Shown: positions 24,789 to 32,959 of the stretch, one piece after another
Layout of the letters: every line of letters starts with the position of its first letter
Position numbering within the stretch: position 1 is the first letter of the stretch
NCBI RefSeq assembly: GCF_000019845.1
Contig: NC_010581.1
Location: forward strand, 3,665,501-3,729,500
DNA length: 64,000 nt
Reading direction: 5' to 3'
Source of the DNA: Beijerinckia indica subsp. indica ATCC 9039
GTDB taxonomy: Bacteria > Pseudomonadota > Alphaproteobacteria > Rhizobiales > Beijerinckiaceae
Made by a program: the position numbers and the translations under genes
The notes under the pieces: model-generated
Told to the model about the DNA's origin: nothing
Databases searched by the model: none
What the model saw: the letters and a program-made list of their open reading frames with translations, nothing else

Positions 24789-27209
24789 ATGAAATTCACG
24801 CTTTCCTGGTTGAAGGATCATCTCGAGACCGAGGCCACTCTCCCGAAAATCGTCGAGACCTTGACGGATATCGGGCTCGAGGTCGAGGCGGTCGAGGACC
24901 CCGCGAAGGATTTGCACAATTTCATTATCGCTGCCGTCCTCGAAGCCGAACCGCATCCCAATGCCGATCGCCTGCGCGTCTGTCGTGTCGATATCGGCGA
25001 TGGCAAGCCCGTCCAGGTGGTCTGCGGCGCGCCCAATGCCCGGGCCGGCATGAAATCAGTCTTCTCGCCGCCCGGCACCTATATTCCCGGCAAAAAAATC
25101 ACGCTCGGCAAGGGCGTCATCCGCGGTGTCGAATCGGACGGCATGCTGTGCTCGGGCGCCGAACTCGGCCTCTCCGAGGATCATGACGGTATTCTCGATC
25201 TTCCCGCCGATGCTCCAGTCGGCCAGCCCTATGCAGTCTATGCCGGGCTCGATGATCCGGTCATTGACATCAATCTCCTCCCGAACCGGCCCGATGCCAT
25301 GGGCGTTGCCGGCATTGCGCGCGATCTTGCCGCCGCCAATCTCGGCGCGCTCAAGACACCCCGCATTGCACCGATCACAGGCGTCTTCGACGCCTCTGTC
25401 GAGGCGCGCATCGATTTGCCGTCCGAGAAGGCAGCGCTTTGTCCGGTCTTCGCTTTGCGTCTGGTGCGCAATGTCCGCAATGGACCGAGCCCGGAATGGC
25501 TGCAAAAGCGCCTGAAAGCCATTGGCCTGCGGCCGATCAATGCCCTTGTCGACATCACCAACTTCCTCGCCTTCGACCGGGCGCGGCCGCTGCATGTCTT
25601 CGATGCCGATAAAATTTCAGGCGCCATAGCGGTCCGGCTGGCGAAAGCCGGCGAAAGCCTCGTGGCGCTCGACGGCAAAACCTATCCGCTCGCCGAGACC
25701 ATGGTCGTCATCGCCGATGACAATGGCGTCGAATCCTTGGCCGGTATCATGGGTGGCGCGGCCTCCGGCTGCGACGAGAACACCAAAAATGTGCTGATCG
25801 AATCTGCGCTTTGGGACCCGGTCAATATCGCCCGCAGCGGCCGCGCGCTGGGGATCAATACGGATGCCCGCTATCGTTTCGAACGCGGCATCGATCCCGC
25901 CTTCACTCTGCCGGGTCTCGATCTCGCAACGGCATTGGTGCAGGAATTTTGCGGCGGCGAACCCTCAAAGACAATCATCAAGGGGGAGGTGCCGCAGCAC
26001 GACACCTATATTCAATTCCCCTGGAGCGAGGTCACCCGCCTGACCGGTGTCGAACTCGATCCGTCCACCATGGCGGGCATTCTGGAAAATCTCGGCTTCG
26101 CGCTCTCCGTGTCGCCTGGCAACAGCAATCTGGTTCTCGTCAGGGCGCCAAGCTTTCGCCCCGATATCGAGGGCAAGGCCGATATTGTCGAAGAGATCAT
26201 CCGCGTCGCGGGCCTCGACAAGGTCGCCTCGCAGCCTTTGCCGGCCGAGGGTGCCCCCCTTGCCTCCCCCGTGCTGACCCTCGCGCAAAAACGCGCCCGC
26301 GCGGCCAAACGATCGCTCGCCGCCAATGGCCTTGTCGAAGCGGTCACGTGGTCCTTCATCGACAAAACGCAAGCGGGCCTGTTCGGCGGTGGCGGCACCT
26401 CGACGACGCTCGCCAATCCGATCAGCGCCGATCTCTCGGCCATGCGGCCGAGCCTTTTGCCCGGTTTGCTCGCGGCCGCCAAGCGCAACAGGGCGCGCGG
26501 CTTCGCCGACATCGCTCTCTTCGAGGTCGGACAGATCTTTCTGGGTGATGGCGAGAAGGATCAGAAAACCGCCGCGACCGGTATCCGCCAGGGGCTTGCC
26601 CAAGAGAAACATTGGTCGGCATCCGCCAAGCCGGTCGATGCCTTTCTGGCCAAGGGCGATGCCATGGCTTTGTTGACGGCCCTCGGCGTCTCGCTCGGCG
26701 GTCTCCAGATCGTGCCCGGTGGCGCCGATATCTGGCATCCAGGCCGCTCGGCCACTTTGCAATTCGGTCCCAAAAATATCATTGGCACTTTTGGCGAGCT
26801 CAATCCGCGTCTCCTCGCGGCGCTCGATATGGAGGGGCCGGTGGTGGGCTTCGAGATCAGGCTCGATGCTTTGCCGCTTCCCAAAGCGAAACCGACAAAG
26901 GCCAAATCCAAACTCGATCTTTCCGATTTCATGCCCTTACGGCGTGATTTCGCTTTCGTCGTCGATCGGCAAGTCAAGGCCGCCGATCTCGTGAAAGCGG
27001 TCCAGGGCGCCGAACGCGCATTGCTCGCCGATGTCGATGTCTTCGACGTCTATGAAGGCAAAGGCATAGCGGACGACAAAAAATCGGTTGGCATTACGGT
27101 GGTTTTACAACCCCGCGAAAAAACCCTGACCGAGGCGGAAATCGAGGCCATCGCGTCCAAGATCGTCACCGAGGTAGGCAAGAAGACCGGCGCGGTTTTG
27201 CGGGCATAA
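24789..27209 (+). CDS. pheT: Phenylalanine--tRNA ligase beta subunit
   Basis: The beta subunit of the heterotetrameric synthetase, 806 aa, typical length. Domains in order: N-terminal MKFTLSWLKDHLE, a tRNA-binding OB-fold (about 39-148, AEPHPNADRLRVCRVD), B3/B4 editing domain (about 215-400, NRPDAMGVAGIARDLA at its entry), B5 (about 405-475), a catalytic-like core and a C-terminal anticodon-recognition FDX-ACB domain (about 712-806, DFMPLRRDFAFVVD). The alpha subunit gene pheS, which normally precedes pheT, is not present; the upstream gene is on the other strand. It ends 2 bases from a convergent flavoprotein gene. Confidence 0.97.
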   Translation: MKFTLSWLKDHLETEATLPKIVETLTDIGLEVEAVEDPAKDLHNFIIAAVLEAEPHPNADRLRVCRVDIGDGKPVQVVCGAPNARAGMKSVFSPPGTYIPGKKITLGKGVIRGVESDGMLCSGAELGLSEDHDGILDLPADAPVGQPYAVYAGLDDPVIDINLLPNRPDAMGVAGIARDLAAANLGALKTPRIAPITGVFDASVEARIDLPSEKAALCPVFALRLVRNVRNGPSPEWLQKRLKAIGLRPINALVDITNFLAFDRARPLHVFDADKISGAIAVRLAKAGESLVALDGKTYPLAETMVVIADDNGVESLAGIMGGAASGCDENTKNVLIESALWDPVNIARSGRALGINTDARYRFERGIDPAFTLPGLDLATALVQEFCGGEPSKTIIKGEVPQHDTYIQFPWSEVTRLTGVELDPSTMAGILENLGFALSVSPGNSNLVLVRAPSFRPDIEGKADIVEEIIRVAGLDKVASQPLPAEGAPLASPVLTLAQKRARAAKRSLAANGLVEAVTWSFIDKTQAGLFGGGGTSTTLANPISADLSAMRPSLLPGLLAAAKRNRARGFADIALFEVGQIFLGDGEKDQKTAATGIRQGLAQEKHWSASAKPVDAFLAKGDAMALLTALGVSLGGLQIVPGGADIWHPGRSATLQFGPKNIIGTFGELNPRLLAALDMEGPVVGFEIRLDALPLPKAKPTKAKSKLDLSDFMPLRRDFAFVVDRQVKAADLVKAVQGAERALLADVDVFDVYEGKGIADDKKSVGITVVLQPREKTLTEAEIEAIASKIVTEVGKKTGAVLRA

Positions 27210-27211
27210 AC

Positions 27212-28483
27212 TTACGCCATACGCCCGAGCCAGTTCACCACCCCCTCCCCTGCACGTCGGCCGGTCGCGAAACAAGCCTGTAACAAATAGCCTCCGGTCG
27301 GGGCTTCCCAGTCGAGCATTTCGCCGGCGATGAAAAGGCCCGAGCGCCGGCGCAGCATGAAATTTTCATCGAGTTCGGACAAAGCCACGCCGCCGGCAGT
27401 GGAAATCGCCTTGGCGATCGGCGCCATGCCGGTGAGCCGCAGAGGCAGCGCATGGATGCGCGAGGCCAGGCGTTCCGGCGTTAGCGAGACGGGCTTTTCT
27501 CCCAACATGCCGCAGGCTTCATTGAGAAGACCGATGGAAGCGGGTGAAAGCCGCAGGCTTTTGCGCAGGAATGTCGAAAGCGATTGTTTAGGGGAGCGGC
27601 CGGCTAAACGGCGGGTGATCTCCTCAACAGTCAAATCAGGCCGCAAGCTCAGGGTCAGCCAGGCCTCGCCATTGTTCAAAAAATCTTCGCGCAAGAAACG
27701 CCCGAGCGCATACAGGCCACCGCCTTCGAGACCTGTATGCGTGATTGTCACTTCGCCCAGACTTGCCTGCTCCACCCCCAAATGATCGCGGCAAGACAGA
27801 CGCAGATTTTTCAAAGGCGCCCCTTCGAAACGGGCGAGAAAATGCTCCGACCAGGGGACAAGAAAGCCGCAATTGGCTGGCTGCAAGGGAACGACGGCAA
27901 GACCCGCTTTTTCCAGAACCGGCACCCAGGCGCCATCCGAGCCAAGCCGGGGCCAGCTCGCTCCGCCGAGCGCCAGGACACAGGCTTGCGCCTCAACGCG
28001 GAATAGCCCCTCGGGCGTTGCGAAAATAAGCGCGTTTTCTTTTTCAAAACCGCGCCATTCATGCCGCAGAGCGAATTGAACCCCTAAATAACGCAGCCGT
28101 CCGAGCCAGGCCCGCAGCAAGGGAGAAGCCTTGAACGATTTTGGAAAGATGCGCCCGCTGGAGCCGACGAAAGTCTCTTGTCCGAGACCCTCACACCAAT
28201 CCCGCAACGCCTGCGGCGGAAAAGCCCGGATGGCTGAGGCAAGATCCGGCATGGCCGAACCATAACGGGTCAGCAAAATGTCCAGCGCTTCACTATGGGT
28301 CAGGTTGAGACCGCCGCGACCCGCCAGGAGGAATTTGCGCCCGACTGCCGGCATGCGATCATAAACGGTGACTTTCACGCCCGTGCCACTCATCTGCCGC
28401 GCGACGGTCTCGGCCGCCATGAGACCAGCGGGTCCAGCCCCGATGATAGCGATGTCAGGCGCGTTGGAGGAAGGCTCGCTCAA
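27212..28483 (-). CDS. HI0933-family flavoprotein (NAD(P)/FAD-dependent oxidoreductase)
   Basis: A Rossmann-fold flavoprotein of the HI0933/YhiN family, 423 aa, function not established. The FAD-binding motif IAIIGAGPAGLMAAE is at the N-terminus, VGRKFLLAGRGGLNLTHSE follows (family hallmark), and the C-terminal FAD contact is GLFIAGEMLDWEAPTGGYLLQ. The most probable start is TTG 28483, which overlaps the stop codon of rcdA (TTGA); a longer frame to ATG 28567 would lie entirely within rcdA. Translational coupling with rcdA is therefore likely. Confidence 0.85.
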   Translation of the reverse strand: MSEPSSNAPDIAIIGAGPAGLMAAETVARQMSGTGVKVTVYDRMPAVGRKFLLAGRGGLNLTHSEALDILLTRYGSAMPDLASAIRAFPPQALRDWCEGLGQETFVGSSGRIFPKSFKASPLLRAWLGRLRYLGVQFALRHEWRGFEKENALIFATPEGLFRVEAQACVLALGGASWPRLGSDGAWVPVLEKAGLAVVPLQPANCGFLVPWSEHFLARFEGAPLKNLRLSCRDHLGVEQASLGEVTITHTGLEGGGLYALGRFLREDFLNNGEAWLTLSLRPDLTVEEITRRLAGRSPKQSLSTFLRKSLRLSPASIGLLNEACGMLGEKPVSLTPERLASRIHALPLRLTGMAPIAKAISTAGGVALSELDENFMLRRRSGLFIAGEMLDWEAPTGGYLLQACFATGRRAGEGVVNWLGRMA

Positions 28484-29025
28484 AGAGTCGTATCGGCGGA
28501 AGGTGTCAACGCCGCCTGCAGCACCGCCAGGCTTTCCGCCACCGGATTGAGGCCGGGAGCCCGCCATTGGGCCTGGGTTTCCGGCCGATGAATCAGATCA
28601 TCAAGATGGAGAACGCGCGTCTGCAAACGGACCGAATGATCGATAAGTTCGCAAAGGCGCAAAGGCAGCGAGCGATACTGGTCTTCGTTGGTGGCGGCGT
28701 CCTGTGGCGTCAGCTGGATCTTGTGTTTGTCGCTCGAGGCTTCCTCGGCGGTCAATTCCCCCTCATTCACAGCGCGCTGCAACAGCAGCCAGGAGGCAAG
28801 TTGCAAAAGCCGTGTCGTGAGCCGCATGCTTTCGACCGAATAAGCAAGAGCGCCAGCGCGATTCAGGCGTTTCGAATCATCGCGCCCCTCGCCGTCGAGA
28901 TAGGCCGCAGCCTCCGCGACGAGGTCCATGCCTTCCTGAAACAGGCTCTTGAATTGGGCCGAAGACATGAGCTTGGCACCAAAGGAAATGGGTTGCGCGA
29001 CGGCCTGGTGAAAGAGCGCTTCCAT
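28480..29025 (-). CDS. rcdA: RcdA-family (DUF1465) protein
   Basis: A homologue of Caulobacter RcdA, an adaptor that helps ClpXP degrade CtrA and other substrates at the G1-S transition. It is 181 aa. The family core is SAQFKSLFQEGMDLVAEAAAYLDGEGR, followed by a helical bundle (SVESMRLTTRLLQLASWLLLQRAV) and SLPLRLCELIDHSVRLQTRVLHLD. The C-terminal tail is polar, as in RcdA, where it contacts clients. It overlaps the next gene by 4 bases. The adaptor role here is inferred from the family. Confidence 0.85.
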   Translation of the reverse strand: MEALFHQAVAQPISFGAKLMSSAQFKSLFQEGMDLVAEAAAYLDGEGRDDSKRLNRAGALAYSVESMRLTTRLLQLASWLLLQRAVNEGELTAEEASSDKHKIQLTPQDAATNEDQYRSLPLRLCELIDHSVRLQTRVLHLDDLIHRPETQAQWRAPGLNPVAESLAVLQAALTPSADTTL

Positions 29026-29124
29026 GGAACGGACTCTCGCTAAAAATAGAAAGTATCGAAGCAGGGTGGGATGAGAAACCTTAGCATGTTCCGAATCGAA
29101 GAAACGATCGAGGTCTAATCAAGG

Positions 29125-30033
29125 TTAACCTCCCTCACCTCCCATAATGGCGGCAATCGCCGCCTGTTTGCGACGGGAATGGCGCAGGATCGCGGCATTC
29201 AATTCGCCGCCGTAAATAAAGATGCAGGCCAGCATATAGAAGAACACAAGCGCGATCATCACCGAGGCGAGACCGGCATAAGTGGTCACATAATTACGGG
29301 CGAATTCGGCAAGGTAGGAGCCAAAGGCCATACCGCCGGCGATCCAGAGGACGAAGGTGAGCAAAATGCCGACGATAATATCGCGCAGGTGCCGCCGCCC
29401 CGCCGGCAGGTATTTATGCATGATGACAAGCGCCAGGAGCAGGATCGCGGTCACGATGGAAAAGCGCAGCACCGTCACATATTGCTGGAGCGGTGCCATG
29501 CCGGGCGCGAAACGCAGAATGATCTCCCAGATCAGCGGCGCGAGCACAATCAATAAAGCGAAGGTCAACAGACCGAACGCGCCGATAAACACATAGACAA
29601 TGGATTCAAGACGCAACAGATACCAAGGCCGCACATCCTTCACGTCATAAGCGCGGTTGAGCGCGATGCGCAAAGCCTCGACACCGCTCGAGGAAAAATA
29701 GATCGCCAGCACGACGCTGAGGGTCAAAAGGCCACCGCGCGCCTGAGTCAAGACATTATGGATTTCCTGCGCGAGGGGCCCCGCCACCTCGGCGGGCCAG
29801 GTATTGAACAGAAAGGTGACGGCCTCCTCGGGCAGATTTTGCGAGCCGAGAAAAGCCGCGAGCGCGGTGACAAAGATCAGAAAGGGAAACATCGACGTCA
29901 AGGCCGACAAAGCGATATGGCTCGCAATCGCCCAGCCGTCATCCTCGACAAACCGATAGAAGGCCTCGAGGAATAGGGAAAGAATAGGCAGGCGGGCCAG
30001 TCTGGCCCATTCTTTCGCGAGGCGAAATCCCAT
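29125..30033 (-). CDS. YihY/BrkB-family inner membrane protein
   Basis: A polytopic membrane protein of the YihY/virulence factor BrkB family, 302 aa, with about six hydrophobic segments. Recognisable signposts: DDGWAIASHIALSALTSMFPF, YFSSSGVEALRIALNRAYDV, and the C-terminal YAGLASVMIALVFFYMLACIFIYGGELNA. Despite the old RNase BN label, no nuclease activity is expected. The open frame extends upstream to GTG 30075, but an EcfG-type promoter covers that codon, so ATG 30033 is preferred. This makes the gene a probable member of the general stress regulon. Confidence 0.87.
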   Translation of the reverse strand: MGFRLAKEWARLARLPILSLFLEAFYRFVEDDGWAIASHIALSALTSMFPFLIFVTALAAFLGSQNLPEEAVTFLFNTWPAEVAGPLAQEIHNVLTQARGGLLTLSVVLAIYFSSSGVEALRIALNRAYDVKDVRPWYLLRLESIVYVFIGAFGLLTFALLIVLAPLIWEIILRFAPGMAPLQQYVTVLRFSIVTAILLLALVIMHKYLPAGRRHLRDIIVGILLTFVLWIAGGMAFGSYLAEFARNYVTTYAGLASVMIALVFFYMLACIFIYGGELNAAILRHSRRKQAAIAAIMGGEGG

Positions 30034-30057
30034 TGGTTCAAGACCACAAAATGCGGG

Positions 30058-30083
30058 AACGGAAGGACGCGTCACGAAGTTCC
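30058..30083 (-). promoter_or_regulatory. EcfG-type promoter for the YihY/BrkB gene
   Basis: On the minus strand GGAAC (30083-30079), a 17-base spacer and CGTT (30061-30058) match the consensus exactly. Transcription would begin near 30051, about 18 bases before ATG 30033. Confidence 0.65.
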
Positions 30084-30337
30084 GCGCGGCGACGAGTTGG
30101 CAACGACCCCGGCGCTTTCGAGGCCGGGTTTAACGGAAACAGGCTCCCATTGCACTTGGAAAAAATCCATCTGGAAAAGAGGCATTCCTCCATCAATACA
30201 AATATTTTGTTAAGGACAAGCCCTTAACATTTTCCGCGATCCCTCCCCAAAGCTTTCAGCCCGTATTGCCCCCTTTTTGAGGGGTGGACCCGTTTACGAA
30301 CGAATGTCCACGATATTGGCGCGTGCGGGACAAGAGA

Positions 30338-31570
30338 ATGGATCGATTTCCGGCTTGGATGGACGGCCTCGGCGCCGCTCAGACCGTATCCATTCTTGGT
30401 CTCGGCCTCGCTTTGGCCCTCATCCTGATCCTCGTCTTGACCATGCTCCTGCTGCGCTTTCGTCGCGAAGCCGAAGGCAATCATCTGCGCCAGCAGGAGA
30501 TGGAAAAGAGTTTGCTGACCCTTAACCGGCAAAGCGCCGAATTGACCGGCCGTTTACGCAGCATGGGCGAAATTCTGGGCTCGCGTCAGGCCGATCTCGC
30601 GCGTCTTGTCACTGAGCGGCTCGACCGGGTCGGCGCCAGGCTCGATGAGACCATCGATGTCTCCGCGCAAAAGACCGGCCTTTCCCTTGCGAAACTCAAT
30701 GAACGCCTTGCCGTCATCGATGCCGCACAGACCCGCTTGACCGGGCTGACACAGGAGGTTTTGAGCCTCAAGCACATACTCGCCAACAAGCAGGCGCGCG
30801 GCGCTTTCGGCCAGGGCCGGATGGAAGCCATCGTGCGCGATAATCTGCCGCCCTCCGCTTATGCATTCCAACCCGTGCTCTCGAACAGAACGCGGCCGGA
30901 TTGCCTCATCCGTCTGCCCGGCGATGAACGCGGCCTCGTGGTCGATGCCAAATTCCCGCTCGAATCTTTCACCGCCCTGAAGGAAGCCACACAGGACGAA
31001 GCCCGCAAACAGGCGGCAGCGCGCGTGCGCGCCGATGTCGGCAAACATATCAATGATATTGCCGAGCGCTATTTTCTGCCCGGCGAAACCCAGGATATCG
31101 CCATTCTCTTCGTGCCCGCGGAATCACTACATGCCGATTTGCATGAATATTTCGAGGATGTCATCGAGAAAGCGCATCGCCATCGCATCATCATCGTCTC
31201 CCCCTCCTTGCTGGTGATGGCGATCCAGGTCATGCAAGCAATCATTCGTGATGCGCGCGTCCGCGAACAGGCTCACGCCATCCAGGATCAAGTCCGCTTC
31301 CTGTTGGAAGATGTCGCCCGCTTACAGCAAAGAGCCGGTAAACTCGCCCAGCATTTCAAACAGGCGGGCGATGATCTCGATCAGGTGCTCTCATCGTCGG
31401 AAAAGATTACACGGCACGGCAACCGGATCGAGCAGATGGATTTTTCGGGCCCACGAGATGCGGCCTTCCAAACGGACGGCCGAGGCGCCGCCAAAGATGC
31501 CTTCACAGAAGATTTGTTTTGCGCGGGCAACCCGGCGGCAACCGATCAATTTAATGGGTGCAATGAATAA
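30338..31570 (+). CDS. rmuC: RmuC-family DNA recombination protein
   Basis: A protein of the RmuC family, which limits inversion of short inverted repeats and has a predicted restriction-endonuclease-like core. About 410 aa from ATG 30338. One N-terminal membrane anchor (SILGLGLALALILILVLTMLLL), then a long coiled coil (about 45-150), then the RmuC domain (about 160-360) with GQGRMEAIVRDNLPP, RPDCLIRLPGDERGLVVDAKFPLESF (the endonuclease-like D...DAK motif) and FVPAESLHADLHEYF. It ends 18 bases before the convergent exported-protein operon. An upstream GTG at 30284 is an alternative start. Confidence 0.9.
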   Translation: MDRFPAWMDGLGAAQTVSILGLGLALALILILVLTMLLLRFRREAEGNHLRQQEMEKSLLTLNRQSAELTGRLRSMGEILGSRQADLARLVTERLDRVGARLDETIDVSAQKTGLSLAKLNERLAVIDAAQTRLTGLTQEVLSLKHILANKQARGAFGQGRMEAIVRDNLPPSAYAFQPVLSNRTRPDCLIRLPGDERGLVVDAKFPLESFTALKEATQDEARKQAAARVRADVGKHINDIAERYFLPGETQDIAILFVPAESLHADLHEYFEDVIEKAHRHRIIIVSPSLLVMAIQVMQAIIRDARVREQAHAIQDQVRFLLEDVARLQQRAGKLAQHFKQAGDDLDQVLSSSEKITRHGNRIEQMDFSGPRDAAFQTDGRGAAKDAFTEDLFCAGNPAATDQFNGCNE

Positions 31571-31588
31571 TTTGCGGGTACTTACTTA

Positions 31589-32959
31589 TTAAAAGTCATG
31601 CGTAGAAGAAGCAGCCCCAGTATGCGCAGGGACTGCGGAGCCCGATCCTTTATAACGCTTTTTAGGGTCTGCTGAGGACGAGACAGGTACGGCGCCCTGC
31701 CCATTCATACGCTTTTCTATTGTTTGCATCATAGCAGCAGCCTGAACACTATCTACAGACCATTTGGGGGTCCACGCCATTGCCACGACCTGCATTTTGG
31801 CATTGGACCATGGATGTGTTCCCCGCCAGGAGGCGACTTCAGCAACTCCTGCCAGTTTCATGTCCTGAGAACGCGCCTTGACGTTATTGATGAACGCGCT
31901 TGTATCGAATGAACTGCTTTCCCCATTCGTATATTCCCTGCGTTCAAAACGCTCGTTTTCCTCCGAATTCGCTTCGACTTTTTCTCCGACGAAACGCTGT
32001 ATTGCAGCAAGAGCTTCAAGGCCAGCTCGCCTTTTGTCCACACTCATCATAGAAGATTGCGGGGCAACTCCGAAGCCTACAACAACATGTTCTCCCATTT
32101 CATCAGTGAAAACACGGGCTCCCATCGTGTAAGCGAGCCAATTTGGGTTTTCGTCGGCGAATGCAGCGAATTGTTCTGAAAGACTATGCTGTGGTGGCTC
32201 AGGTGACAATTTGAGACTGGGATTCCAAATCGCTTCAGCGATCTTCGCTAATTTCGGGCTCCAGATCAGGCCTACAAGAACCGAATATTTCCCGCCTTCT
32301 GAAGTGCTTTGGCCTTCGCACTGAGCAACGGTAAATGCTCCAGCGGCATAGAGCTCTGAGTGGGCAGCGATATCCTCTTGAAGCTTTGCTTGAAGCTTAA
32401 CGACGGCTTCTCTTTTTTGCTGCGTCGAGGCTGCATTATTCCAATCGGGAGCATATTTGGAAATCTCGTTATCTAGTACTTTACCAGCGAGGACCTGCGT
32501 TTTTTCGGCTATCGACAACTGCTTTACAGTATTCTCTAACGCGGGTGCGGCATCATCGCCACCAAACATACGCTGGGCCACACTTCGATCAGATTTGATT
32601 TCCGATGCCATTGTGCCAGCGAGCTGTGCCCGCGCATTCAATTCCGCAGTTTCGAAGGCGAGCTTACGCGCGGTGAGCCAACTTGCCGCTTCTAGTTCCT
32701 GGTTTATCGATTCCTGGCTATAAGATAAAAGAACCAGATGACCGCTGCGCTCATTTTTTCCCTCTTTCAAGCCTTCCTGATTTTTCCATTTTTCCCAACA
32801 AGCTTCCACAGAAGGTTGAACATCTTTGGTTGCACCCGATATATCGGGCTTCTGAAGGACGCTCATGTCGATGTCCTGCTCTTGCGCAAAGGACAATGCC
32901 GTCGGCATGAGGCAAAAATTGGCTGATAGTGATAACACTGCAAAGATCTTCTGTATCAC
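31589..32959 (-). CDS. Uncharacterised exported protein (second gene of the 31.6-34.3 kb pair)
   Basis: A protein of 456 aa with a signal peptide (KIFAVLSLSANFCLMPTALSFA). I do not recognise a named family with certainty. Residues about 75-125 (SWLTARKLAFETAELNARAQLAGTMASEI) show the Ala-rich helix pattern of LPP20/FlgT-like envelope proteins, and a similar helix recurs near residue 315 (DKRRAGLEALAAIQRFVGEKVEA). Two segments with V-V/L-G and W-S/T-P-K patterns (SVLVGLIWSPKLA and VVAMAWTPKWS) suggest a duplicated domain. The C-terminus is Ser/Gly-rich. The GTG start overlaps the upstream stop (GTGA), so the pair is translationally coupled. DNA is more AT-rich than neighbouring genes, consistent with acquisition by transfer. 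Confidence 0.72.
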   Translation of the reverse strand: MIQKIFAVLSLSANFCLMPTALSFAQEQDIDMSVLQKPDISGATKDVQPSVEACWEKWKNQEGLKEGKNERSGHLVLLSYSQESINQELEAASWLTARKLAFETAELNARAQLAGTMASEIKSDRSVAQRMFGGDDAAPALENTVKQLSIAEKTQVLAGKVLDNEISKYAPDWNNAASTQQKREAVVKLQAKLQEDIAAHSELYAAGAFTVAQCEGQSTSEGGKYSVLVGLIWSPKLAKIAEAIWNPSLKLSPEPPQHSLSEQFAAFADENPNWLAYTMGARVFTDEMGEHVVVGFGVAPQSSMMSVDKRRAGLEALAAIQRFVGEKVEANSEENERFERREYTNGESSSFDTSAFINNVKARSQDMKLAGVAEVASWRGTHPWSNAKMQVVAMAWTPKWSVDSVQAAAMMQTIEKRMNGQGAVPVSSSADPKKRYKGSGSAVPAHTGAASSTHDF

